61,146 nt of DNA from Clostridiaceae bacterium (lineage in GTDB: Bacteria > Bacillota > Clostridia > Saccharofermentanales > DTU023): assembly GCA_012800435.1 (NCBI GenBank), contig JAAZJH010000048.1, forward strand, positions 1 through 61,146, written 5' to 3'. Positions 1 to 7,566 of the stretch are shown here, piece by piece. The translations under genes were made by a program, and so were the position numbers. The notes under the pieces were generated by a model, which was not told where the DNA came from, did not search any database, and worked only from the letters and a program-made list of their open reading frames with translations. Numbering within the stretch: the stretch's first letter is position 1; every line of letters starts with the position of its first letter.

Positions 1-1267
1 CGGTGGCAAGACCGGTCATCACGGCAAAATACTGCGAAGCGTTGCCGGAGTATCCTTGCCGTTCGACTTCTTCACGGAAGATGAAATCGGCGTCGCGGAG
101 CAACTCGAGTTTCTCTTCGGTTATTTCGCCGATACAGCGGATGGCAAGTCCCGGGCCTGGGAAAGGTTGGCGCTCCGTCAATTCAGCCGGCAAGCCGAGG
201 GCGCGACCGAGTATACGCACTTCGTCTTTGAAAAGGTAACGGAGCGGCTCGATGAGCGCTTTGAAGCCCATATCTTTCGGAAGTCCACCCACATTGTGGT
301 GGCTCTTGACAACGACATCGCCGTCGCCGGATTCAATGACGTCGGGATAAATCGTACCCTGCACAAGAAAAGGCGCATCGCCAAGTTTTTTTGCTTCTTC
401 TTCAAAAATCCTGATGAACAGCTCGCCGATGATTTTGCGCTTCCTTTCAGGATCAACGACTCCCTCGAGCGCTTCGAGATAGCGTTTTCTCGCGTCAACG
501 AAGACGAGGGGCATATGAAAGCGATGACCAAAAACATCACGGATCATGGCGGGCTCTTCTTTTCGCATGAAACCGTGATCGACGAAGATGCAGGTGAGCT
601 GCTCGCCGATCGCCTTATGGACAAGCATGGCAGCGACCGAAGAATCTACACCGCCGGAAAGCCCGCAGACGACTTTTTGACCGTCAGCTTTGTCGCGTAT
701 TTTGGCGATTGCTTGCTCAATGAACGCGTCAACGGTCCAGTCGGGACTGCAGCCGCATGTCATTGTAAGGAACGCGTACAATGCTTCGCGTGATTCATCA
801 TCGAATTCACAGAGAGCAAACACCGGCACGTTAACGTGTTTGGCAATGGCTTCTTTGATCGTCTCAAGGGAATCATCGACTGATGAAGTATCAGGAGAAG
901 GAACGTCCTTTGCCAACACTGTCAACGTGCTATCGCTTGCTTTTGCAACTTCTTTCGTTGTTCTCTCACGACCAGTGCGAGTAAATGTACAAAAATTGCT
1001 TGAATCGCTTGCTTTTGCAGCTTCTTTCGTTGCTCCCTCTTCAAACGCGTTCCTAAGGGTGTTTGCGCAATCATTGTCTTCTTGGCCTGTCGGCCTTCCC
1101 GTCACAATTATCCCGCGAAGCGTGTCGGGAAAATCGCTTATCTCAAAGAATCGTTTCGTTGTCATCCGTTCGCTGTAAATGTTCCAGTCGCGAACAGCAT
1201 GGGTGACTTCGCGTGCCGTATCGCCTCCGGTGTCAATGATATAGATCGTATCAAAATGATCGCGCAT
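1..1267 (-). CDS. guaA: GMP synthase, 3' end cut by window edge; degenerate glutaminase domain
   Basis: Converts XMP to GMP using ATP and ammonia, the last step of guanine nucleotide synthesis. The reading frame runs open off the left edge (about 422 codons visible). The ATP-pyrophosphatase domain is intact: SGGVDSS at residues 204-210, then FVDHG, and GLPKDMGFK and [12 protein letters not shown] further on. About 100 C-terminal residues (dimerisation domain) should lie outside. The N-terminal class I glutaminase domain is recognisable at its start (IYIIDTGG, then IYSE near residues 8-33, and GIIVTG near 52) and at its end (MTCGCSPDW near 169-176), but has collapsed. VPVFALCEF near 147-155 aligns with the nucleophile loop yet lacks the CYG glycine, and the His-Pro-Glu segment is absent. 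A Ser/Lys/Ala-rich stretch with a 24-residue repeat fills part of the gap. ATG at 1265-1267 follows a GGAGAGAAAAGG ribosome site. The family call is sure; loss of glutaminase activity is inferred. Confidence 0.93.
   Translation of the reverse strand, partial: MRDHFDTIYIIDTGGDTAREVTHAVRDWNIYSERMTTKRFFEISDFPDTLRGIIVTGRPTGQEDNDCANTLRNAFEEGATKEAAKASDSSNFCTFTRTGRERTTKEVAKASDSTLTVLAKDVPSPDTSSVDDSLETIKEAIAKHVNVPVFALCEFDDESREALYAFLTMTCGCSPDWTVDAFIEQAIAKIRDKADGQKVVCGLSGGVDSSVAAMLVHKAIGEQLTCIFVDHGFMRKEEPAMIRDVFGHRFHMPLVFVDARKRYLEALEGVVDPERKRKIIGELFIRIFEEEAKKLGDAPFLVQGTIYPDVIESGDGDVVVKSHHNVGGLPKDMGFKALIEPLRYLFKDEVRILGRALGLPAELTERQPFPGPGLAIRCIGEITEEKLELLRDADFIFREEVERQGYSGNASQYFAVMTGLAT
933..1039. repeat. 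72-bp-spaced direct repeat inside guaA
   Basis: Two imperfect copies of about 34 bases start at 933 and 1005, so the offset is 72 bp (24 codons) and the reading frame is kept. On the coding strand they encode [12 protein letters not shown] and [12 protein letters not shown]. They lie in the stretch that replaces the catalytic part of the glutaminase domain and look like an in-frame tandem duplication that has begun to diverge. Confidence 0.85.
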
Positions 1268-1386
1268 CCTTTTCTCTCCCGATATTTCCTCTATTTCCCT
1301 TAACGGAGCTTAAGCTCTCTCGCCACTTTATAGGTAAAAAGGCGCCTTTTATCGTTTTCTTTCATTGCTCTAGCCTCTCAAGGCAC

Positions 1387-1953
1387 TTAGAACTCAATCC
1401 CTTTTCTTGCCATCAAACCGGACGTTTCGTAAGGGTGTTTGCGCATGGTGATTTCCGACGCATAATCGGCAACATCGATGAGGGCTTGGGATGGATTTCT
1501 CCCGGTGAGCACAACTTCCAGATGCGGAGGTTTCGTCTTTAAAAAATGCAGGACATCTTGCTCGTTCAGCATATTTAGTTCAAGGACTCCCACGATTTCA
1601 TCAAAGATAACGAGATCGACTCCATGCTGAGAAGCGTTTACTGCTTGTTGAAACAGAGATTCGATGTTGCGTCGCGTTTCTTCCTTCTCTTCGTCACTCA
1701 TCTGAAAGACAAATTTATTAACGGGCTGACCGGATAAAACATTTACACCGATCGTGCGAAGTGAGGAAAGTTCACCGGAAGTGCCGGGCTTTAGAAATGT
1801 CGCAAAAATCACTCGAAACTGACGGCCACGGGCACGCGTTGCAAGACCGATGCTGGCCGTTGTTTTGCCTTTTCCGTCACCGTAATAAAGATGGATAAGT
1901 CCTCGTTTTTCCTTCGGGTGCTTTTGGTCGACAGTTTCTTTCTTCTCGGTCAT
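1387..1953 (-). CDS. cobO: Corrinoid adenosyltransferase (CobO/BtuR type)
   Basis: Transfers the 5'-deoxyadenosyl group of ATP to cob(I)alamin or a cob(I)yrinic acid derivative, giving the coenzyme form of B12. The 188-residue length fits the CobO/BtuR family. A P-loop YGDGKGKTT lies near residues 24-32. A KPGTSGEL-like element follows, then the Walker B-like LVIFDEIVG near 110 and the family's VVLTGRNPS and ADYASEITMRKHPY in the C-terminal third. ATG is at 1953. It lies between the ABC exporter and guaA on the same strand, about 120 bp from guaA. Its likely local customer is the adenosylcobalamin-dependent ribonucleotide reductase at 7.6-10.6 kb; cobS and cobU lie at 29-30 kb. Confidence 0.93.
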   Translation of the reverse strand: MTEKKETVDQKHPKEKRGLIHLYYGDGKGKTTASIGLATRARGRQFRVIFATFLKPGTSGELSSLRTIGVNVLSGQPVNKFVFQMSDEEKEETRRNIESLFQQAVNASQHGVDLVIFDEIVGVLELNMLNEQDVLHFLKTKPPHLEVVLTGRNPSQALIDVADYASEITMRKHPYETSGLMARKGIEF

Positions 1954-2049
1954 GTCTCGTCTCCTCTAAAAAGAACGTGTTAATAGCTGCAAACTTACAT
2001 TTCTCATCCCAATCGATAATCAGCTGTAAATATGCTCTATCGTATTTTA

Positions 2050-3201
2050 TTATAGCTCACGAGCTCGGCGTCTTTGAATGAAATAGGCCAACACAAAGAA
2101 GAAAGCAGACATTATGAAAATGAGCGGCAAGGAGAACAGCGTGTTGAAACCTCCAAGTTGCGCGAGCGCCCAACCTTGAGGGGTGTATTGACCGACGTAT
2201 CGGATCCAGAAACTCGGCAGACGAATGAATGAGCCGCCTGCCATCATGGAGCAGAAAAGGAGCAAAGAGGCAGGGACAAAGCGGTCGTCGCGGCCAAAAG
2301 AAGCAAAAAGCTGGCCGATCGCGAGTAACAGGATGTACATCGCGATCATGACGGGAAAATAGTCAGGAGGTCGTTTTGCCTCCGGCATCAGGAGTCCGGT
2401 AAGGCCGACCAGAAGGAATAGTTCCATCAGTCCCGCGATCAACAAGGTAATGATCGAAGCGATGTAATCGCGTCGAAAGCCTCCGGGAAGCGCCGCCATA
2501 CGAACCGTTGTAGCGCGCGATGTCGTCATCATGCGACCAAGCAGCGCGAAAATGGAAAGAAACATGACGTCAATCGCAAGATCGGGAACCTGTACCAGTC
2601 TCATGGACTGTGCCTCCGGATAATTGTGGATCTCAACTTTGACATCTCTGCCGGCATCACGTTCTTCTAATGTCGCTTGTTCCAGACGACGCATCATCGT
2701 CTGATAATCCGTCGAGGACTGAGTTGCCTCTTCCCGCGAAACAAGGTCTTCCACCAAAGCATTCTTAATCGACACCACGAGCGACGCCGTCATGAAATGC
2801 TCGCGCACCATGTCGGCGGCAAATGATCGCGAACCGGGAACAAACTCGCATGTCAACGCGTTTTCTCGTGACATTTCGCCTTTTTTCAGGTCGCCGTATC
2901 TTTTCGGAATGATGACAAGGCCGTCTATTTCGTCCCGCATCAGCATGCGTCGACCTTCACGTTCATCGACTTCAACCCAGTCCATAATCTCAGAGACCAT
3001 CACATTGATCAGCTGAGCGCTTGCGGCGTTATTCGCAGAGTCGGCATAGGCGCCTTTCACTCGCGAAAAATCGTTGTCCTTTACGGTTGATCCGGCGAGC
3101 AAGGAGAGCAAGATAGGCGTCACAAGGCAAAACAGCAGCACTTTGGGATGCGCGACAAGAAGCCGAAGTTTAAGGCGGATCATTGTCAAGATATTTTTCA
3201 T
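2050..3201 (-). CDS. ABC-2 type transporter permease (second membrane subunit)
   Basis: Membrane subunit of an ABC-2 exporter. One N-terminal transmembrane segment (near residues 16-40, after a basic LKLRLLVAHPK start) is followed by a roughly 170-residue extracytoplasmic domain. A cluster of about five membrane helices then follows, from residue 210 to the basic tail ending FIQRRRAREL. This is the usual ABC-2/YhgE-like topology. Its ATG overlaps the stop of the preceding permease by four bases (ATGA), so the two are translationally coupled. With the ATPase upstream it forms a three-gene exporter; the substrate cannot be read from the sequence. Confidence 0.85.
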   Translation of the reverse strand: MKNILTMIRLKLRLLVAHPKVLLFCLVTPILLSLLAGSTVKDNDFSRVKGAYADSANNAASAQLINVMVSEIMDWVEVDEREGRRMLMRDEIDGLVIIPKRYGDLKKGEMSRENALTCEFVPGSRSFAADMVREHFMTASLVVSIKNALVEDLVSREEATQSSTDYQTMMRRLEQATLEERDAGRDVKVEIHNYPEAQSMRLVQVPDLAIDVMFLSIFALLGRMMTTSRATTVRMAALPGGFRRDYIASIITLLIAGLMELFLLVGLTGLLMPEAKRPPDYFPVMIAMYILLLAIGQLFASFGRDDRFVPASLLLFCSMMAGGSFIRLPSFWIRYVGQYTPQGWALAQLGGFNTLFSLPLIFIMSAFFFVLAYFIQRRRAREL

Positions 3202-4472
3202 GCCGTGCCGCCCTTCGTTTGTCGCCTGCGAATACGCAGACTCCGTACACCTTCAGCGATGGACACCGTCAATAACCCCATAATGAGCGGTCGCAACACG
3301 GATGACCATGTGCCGGATGACGTCCGGACAGACTGCAACGCTGCGGTGACAGCGCGCATGACGGGATAAACGGGCGACCACTCGGCGATTCTCCAGAGCC
3401 AGCGCGGGAAGAGCGTCGTCGGATAAAGCACTCCGCCTAAGATTAGGACGACCATAAAAACCAGCCATCCAGCTTGGATCAGTGTGACCGGATCGGCCTT
3501 CACGCGCCCCAATGCGTATAGGACGAACACTTGTCCCATTGCGAGGAAGAAAAGCGGCCATATAACAGAAGAAGCAGAAGGAATGAAGCCGCTCTTTTCT
3601 AAGACCAAAAGCACCGGCACCACCAGCATGCACCACCAAATGATTGCCACTATGAATCGTGCCAAGGCAGGTGCCGTTCTGCCCGAGGCAAGGAAGAGGC
3701 GCTCCTCAAATGATGTATGTGCCGTCTTTATGGTGGCAGAAAGCACACCGAAGGCAGGAATCATGGCAAGGACAATCAGCACACCGGCAATAGAATGAAT
3801 AACGACGTCGTATCCTTTGACTTGAGTTGTTCTCGCGAACTGGAAGCGCCCGACAAATTCAAACGCTGTACGCAATGCGTATTGAGTTGTCTGATCCCAG
3901 CCTTTATCGTCGTCACCGGTTATCTCGGCGTAAAGCTTCTGGTAGCCGTAAAGACCGCTATAAAGTTCGCGTCCAGCGTTTTCAAATCGCCGGATCAAAT
4001 CACCGATTTTGGCCGCTTCATCAGGTGTGCGTGGATTCAGCCAGATCTCAATGGGTTGCATCGCCGATCCAGTTCGCGCTTCTTCGAAAAAACCGGACGG
4101 CAAGAAAAAGACGAGAACAATTTCATCGCTTTCGAGACGAGTTAATGCTGTTTTCAGGGAGTCTTCGTGCACATTTTTGACATATGGAACGGTAAGAAAA
4201 TGCTCGCGCGCTAATTTGCCGAGGATCGAATGATCCTCATCGACAATCGACATTGAGACGATCGCCATCGGCGATGACTCTTCGTTCGATTTCTGTCGTG
4301 CCTCTTTTAAAGCGGAAAGAAAAAGAAATGCAGCACCGGCAATGACAAAAATAACGAGCAAAAAGATCAACATCAGGCGGCCGGAAAGCTTGAACTCGCG
4401 GCGACAGAGCGCGCCAAATGTGACGAGACGCCTACGCATCTTATACAGCCCGGTTTTGCTTTTACGGATCAT
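3198..4472 (-). CDS. ABC-2 type transporter permease (first membrane subunit)
   Basis: Paralogous partner of the next permease. It has a membrane segment near residues 32-54 (LMLIFLLVIFVIAGAAFLF), a large extracytoplasmic domain of about 180 residues, then about six helices from residue 230 to 385 and a basic cytoplasmic tail (RSLRIRRRQTKGG). ATG at 4472 follows GGAG with 8-base spacing. The ATPase gene ends 24 bases upstream and the second permease overlaps the stop. Two different permeases plus one ATPase suggest a heterodimeric exporter of a lipid, peptide or drug. Confidence 0.85.
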   Translation of the reverse strand: MIRKSKTGLYKMRRRLVTFGALCRREFKLSGRLMLIFLLVIFVIAGAAFLFLSALKEARQKSNEESSPMAIVSMSIVDEDHSILGKLAREHFLTVPYVKNVHEDSLKTALTRLESDEIVLVFFLPSGFFEEARTGSAMQPIEIWLNPRTPDEAAKIGDLIRRFENAGRELYSGLYGYQKLYAEITGDDDKGWDQTTQYALRTAFEFVGRFQFARTTQVKGYDVVIHSIAGVLIVLAMIPAFGVLSATIKTAHTSFEERLFLASGRTAPALARFIVAIIWWCMLVVPVLLVLEKSGFIPSASSVIWPLFFLAMGQVFVLYALGRVKADPVTLIQAGWLVFMVVLILGGVLYPTTLFPRWLWRIAEWSPVYPVMRAVTAALQSVRTSSGTWSSVLRPLIMGLLTVSIAEGVRSLRIRRRQTKGGTA

Positions 4473-4495
4473 GCTGCCGACTCCAGACGCGTCGC

Positions 4496-5305
4496 CTACG
4501 GTGTCGCTCCGGCGCTTTCATCCGAGAGGACGCTCTTTTGCATCGGCATGTCGTCAGACCGGACGGCACAATTTGTTCTCGCGCTTTCGTCCGAGAGAAC
4601 GCTATGATGTAGCGCTCTTGCCGCCCCCGACGAGGAGGGGCAGCGGTTGATATTTTCGTCCAACAGAGCACCGTTTTTCAAAAGTAAAACACGATCGCAC
4701 AGATTGTGGATGAGTGTTGCTTCATGGCTTGCAACTAAGATAACTTGCCCGCGCGCACGGCACGCTTTCAGCCTCTCCACCATCATGTCTCTGCTGGCAT
4801 CGTCGGCACCCGCGAACGGCTCGTCGAGCAGCAAGATCGGCGGATCTCCCAAAAGTCCGACGAGCAAGCTGCACCGGCGTGCCATTCCGCCGGAACATTC
4901 GTTAATTTTTTTCGAAAGAAAAGAGTTGATAAGCGGATCCTGCTCAGCGATCGATACCCAACGCTTCCGCTCGTTCTTCGGAAATCCGCGCGTCGCCGCC
5001 CAAAAAAGCAGCGTTTCACGCACCGTGAACCGCTCGTCCAGCGCCAACTCCTGCGGAACGTAACCTATCAGCGATGACCAGCGCATACGGTTATTTTGTG
5101 TCTCCGAAGCAAAGCGAACCTCTCCTTCATCGGCCGGCACAATGCCGGCAATGATTTTCAGGAGGGTGCTTTTTCCTGATCCGTTTTCGCCTTTGAATCC
5201 AAAGATTGTTCCACGTGGCTGTACAAACGAAATATTTGAGAAAACGGGGTGTGCGCCCCAGCTTTTGCCGAGGCGCTCCACCACAAGATAATTATTATGA
5301 GGCAA
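4496..5305 (-). CDS. ABC transporter ATP-binding protein
   Basis: Energises the adjacent ABC-2 permeases by ATP hydrolysis at the inner face of the membrane. Visible motifs are Walker A GENGSGKST near residues 38-46, the signature CSGGM near 137, Walker B ILLLDEPF near 156 and the switch histidine in VASHEA near 194. The catalytic domain ends near residue 220. After it comes a tail of about 45 residues holding two copies of SVLSDESA, which is not part of the family. The frame opens with a TTG at 5305, with AAGGA about 12 bases upstream; this start is likely but not certain. Confidence 0.92.
   Translation of the reverse strand: MPHNNYLVVERLGKSWGAHPVFSNISFVQPRGTIFGFKGENGSGKSTLLKIIAGIVPADEGEVRFASETQNNRMRWSSLIGYVPQELALDERFTVRETLLFWAATRGFPKNERKRWVSIAEQDPLINSFLSKKINECSGGMARRCSLLVGLLGDPPILLLDEPFAGADDASRDMMVERLKACRARGQVILVASHEATLIHNLCDRVLLLKNGALLDENINRCPSSSGAARALHHSVLSDESARTNCAVRSDDMPMQKSVLSDESAGATP
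4512..4603. repeat. Duplicated 23-bp unit in the ABC ATPase C-terminal tail
   Basis: Bases 4512-4534 and 4581-4603 are the same 23-base unit with two differences, 69 bp (23 codons) apart. Both encode SVLSDESA on the minus strand. The repeat lies wholly in the non-conserved tail, consistent with an in-frame duplication tolerated beyond the catalytic domain. Confidence 0.85.
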
Positions 5306-5356
5306 GATACATGCGTCCTTCTATGCCTGCTTTTGCAATGCAGACTTCACGTTCTC

Positions 5357-7249
5357 CTAATCCGAATACGGGAAAAGCGCTTCCATATCGATGCCGAGTT
5401 CGTTTAGGGCCTCTTGGAGATTTTCCATCACCGACGGGTCTAAGAACAGCTCTTCGAGTTCGTATACGTCCTCAACATAAACGCCGTCCTTCGGAAGAGA
5501 TCTTTTGCCGACATTGATATCGGAGGCGGCAGGAATGTGCGTTTCCGTTTGCAGTTCAATCTCAGCATTGAAGCCTTCGAAGTCGCCTTTGATCCTTATA
5601 TTTAAGACTTGATAGGGCTTTCCGCCTTTTTCCGCAACGGAGCCTTGTATTGTCGTCGCGACGTCGCTGAAGTCATCTGTTGGCGCTGTAATTTCAATCT
5701 CGCCTTCAAAGAGGAGCATCGTGTCTTTCCATGAAAAAGACAGATCTTCGAATATAACCGTCAGAATCTCTTCCGTGTCTCCGAAGCTTTGAACATAGAA
5801 CGTGAGTTCACCTGTTTTGGCTTTATCGCTCGTTTCCTCATAGGTGCTGACAATATCAACACCGTTATATCCTTCTTCAACAACGGCGGAGAAGCGGCAG
5901 GCATGACGATCTCCTTCTCGAACGTGCATCCAAGACATCGACGCGCCTTCAATCTCGTCTTCGCCTTCTCCTTGATAAGCTGAGAGCGACCAGCCGCAGG
6001 GCTGATTTTTCCCGTTGACATATAAAATACGGCGCACGCCGCCTTCGAAATCTTCGCGTTCTTCTTCAATTTTCTCGATGGCATCATCAATGATTCCATC
6101 GATGTCCAGACCAACGCCGCTTTCCATCGCAACCACGGATTCGATCAGCGCTTTGATGTCGTTATTTTTCTTGCTGTACTGGAGCAAATCTTTCATGAAG
6201 TCAATCAATTTATCGGGTTTCAGCTCCACGGTATACTGATCAAACTTCTCTGTGATGCCTTCAACAGTGACCGATTTGCCTTTTTCGAGCACGGGCTTGT
6301 CTGCATATTTGAAGAAAATATCGAGAACATCGTTGATGATCTTGTCCATGTTTTCGCCGGTAAACGGCTCCATCGTCTCTTTCACTTTTCCCATCGCGCC
6401 GGACGACATGCCGAAATCGAGATCCATTTCGTATTCGATATCTTCATAGGACATGAGGAGCGGACGGTCGATAATGTCGGGAATTTCGATGACAAGGTGT
6501 TCATCAACATTGTAAACGGTCATTGACAGTGCATCGGACGGATTCCCTTTAACACCAAGGCCGACGGTGGTTTCAAAAAGAAGATCATCCGTGCTTGAAT
6601 CGGTGGCTCCTTCGACATGCAGGCGTAAATTCGAGATTGTCTCAAGGATCATCGAGAAGCTCGGTCCAAATATATCCATGTCCGGGATATCGAGATTTAA
6701 ACTGATATCGGAAATGAAGCCCGTTTTATCCGCTTTGGAGAAGTAGTCCATGGCCTCCTTGAACGGAAAGAGTGCTTCACCCTCAGAAATGGTGAATACT
6801 TCACGCTCTGCTTTCTCCCATTTTTTCTTCGTAGAACCAAATAGGCCCGTTCCAAAGACGAGGAAAAGAACGATCGCAGCAACGACAACAACGGCCACCG
6901 CCGGAATAATCCAGCGTGTTTTTTTCTTTGGAGGCTTCGGCGGTTCCCCATAAGGAGCGCCGGGATAGCTTGGCTGCTGCGAGGCCGTCGCTGCATATGA
7001 CGGCTGCGCTTGAGGGCCGCCATAGGGCGGCTGTCCAGTATACGCCTGTTCCGGCTGCTGCGCAGGCGCGCTTCCATACGGTTGTCCCGGATAGGCGGTC
7101 GGTTGTGCCGGAGCGCCTGCGTAAGGCTGATAGGGCGGCGGTGTCACATAAGGTTGTGGTGATTCCGGTTCGGTATATCTCGTACCGCAAGTAGTGCAGA
7201 AAATCGCGCCATCCGGAAGAGGGGCACCACATGATGAGCATTTTCTCAT
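5357..7249 (-). CDS. Zinc-ribbon, Pro/Gln-rich single-pass membrane protein
   Basis: About 630 residues. An N-terminal zinc ribbon has cysteines 4, 7, 18 and 21 (KCSSCG, then FCTTCG). A Pro/Tyr/Gln/Ala-rich linker spans residues 25-105, a basic PPKKKTR stretch precedes one membrane helix (about 113-134), and a roughly 490-residue acidic domain is presumably outside the cell. The start at 7249 is chosen because AGGAG lies just upstream and the ribbon begins at once; an earlier in-frame ATG at 7366 would add 39 unrelated residues and overlap a terminator. The outer domain has beta-rich repeats mentioning dipeptides such as VEGITEKFDQY but no family I recognise. A cytosolic ribbon, helix and large outer domain resemble membrane sensor or envelope proteins common in Clostridia. 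Function unknown. Confidence 0.85.
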   Translation of the reverse strand: MRKCSSCGAPLPDGAIFCTTCGTRYTEPESPQPYVTPPPYQPYAGAPAQPTAYPGQPYGSAPAQQPEQAYTGQPPYGGPQAQPSYAATASQQPSYPGAPYGEPPKPPKKKTRWIIPAVAVVVVAAIVLFLVFGTGLFGSTKKKWEKAEREVFTISEGEALFPFKEAMDYFSKADKTGFISDISLNLDIPDMDIFGPSFSMILETISNLRLHVEGATDSSTDDLLFETTVGLGVKGNPSDALSMTVYNVDEHLVIEIPDIIDRPLLMSYEDIEYEMDLDFGMSSGAMGKVKETMEPFTGENMDKIINDVLDIFFKYADKPVLEKGKSVTVEGITEKFDQYTVELKPDKLIDFMKDLLQYSKKNNDIKALIESVVAMESGVGLDIDGIIDDAIEKIEEEREDFEGGVRRILYVNGKNQPCGWSLSAYQGEGEDEIEGASMSWMHVREGDRHACRFSAVVEEGYNGVDIVSTYEETSDKAKTGELTFYVQSFGDTEEILTVIFEDLSFSWKDTMLLFEGEIEITAPTDDFSDVATTIQGSVAEKGGKPYQVLNIRIKGDFEGFNAEIELQTETHIPAASDINVGKRSLPKDGVYVEDVYELEELFLDPSVMENLQEALNELGIDMEALFPYSD

Positions 7250-7332
7250 GGTCTTTTCTCCTGACTGTGTAATAGGATGCCTTTTTCGCAAGGAAAAAGG
7301 CGGCATGAAATAATTATAACACTCAGGCCTGT

Positions 7333-7384
7333 CAAAAAAACCATCAGCGCTCCACTCTTTACCCATGAAGAGGAGTGCTGATGG
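7333..7384 (-). terminator. Intrinsic terminator between nrdJ and the zinc-ribbon gene
   Basis: A 13-bp stem with one wobble pair (arms 7341-7353 and 7372-7384, loop of 18) is followed on the minus strand by seven T residues. This is a textbook Rho-independent terminator. It ends transcription coming from nrdJ, whose stop is at 7567, or attenuates the zinc-ribbon gene that starts at 7249. Confidence 0.85.
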
Positions 7385-7487
7385 CGAAACCTTTTGAGGT
7401 CGTGTTAATCATTGGTCGTCCACTTATTCATCGACGACTCTGTTTTATCTGTCATTGAAGATCAGATGAGCGGTTCGTATATTTTCC

Positions 7488-7516
7488 ACGAAAGCGCGAG
7501 CTCCTCGTGCTTTCGT
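7488..7516 (-). terminator. Hairpin just downstream of nrdJ
   Basis: An 8-bp perfect outer stem (7488-7495 with 7509-7516) continues inward as CGAG/CTCG. On the minus strand it is followed by GGAAAATA rather than a clean T tract. It lies about 50 bases after the nrdJ stop. It is a 3'-end stabilising hairpin or a weak first terminator before the strong one at 7333-7384. Confidence 0.5.
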
Positions 7517-7566
7517 CATCTTTATGTTTCTTCTGTCGCTACGATATTCCTTTTAAAGAAACCACA

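Noticed and set aside
56-793. 245-codon plus-strand frame at the left end
   Set aside because: Antisense shadow of guaA, whose minus-strand frame is continuous and matches GMP synthase.
5205-5220. TGTTCCACGTGG resembling half of parS
   Set aside because: Four mismatches in the palindrome, including the right arm.
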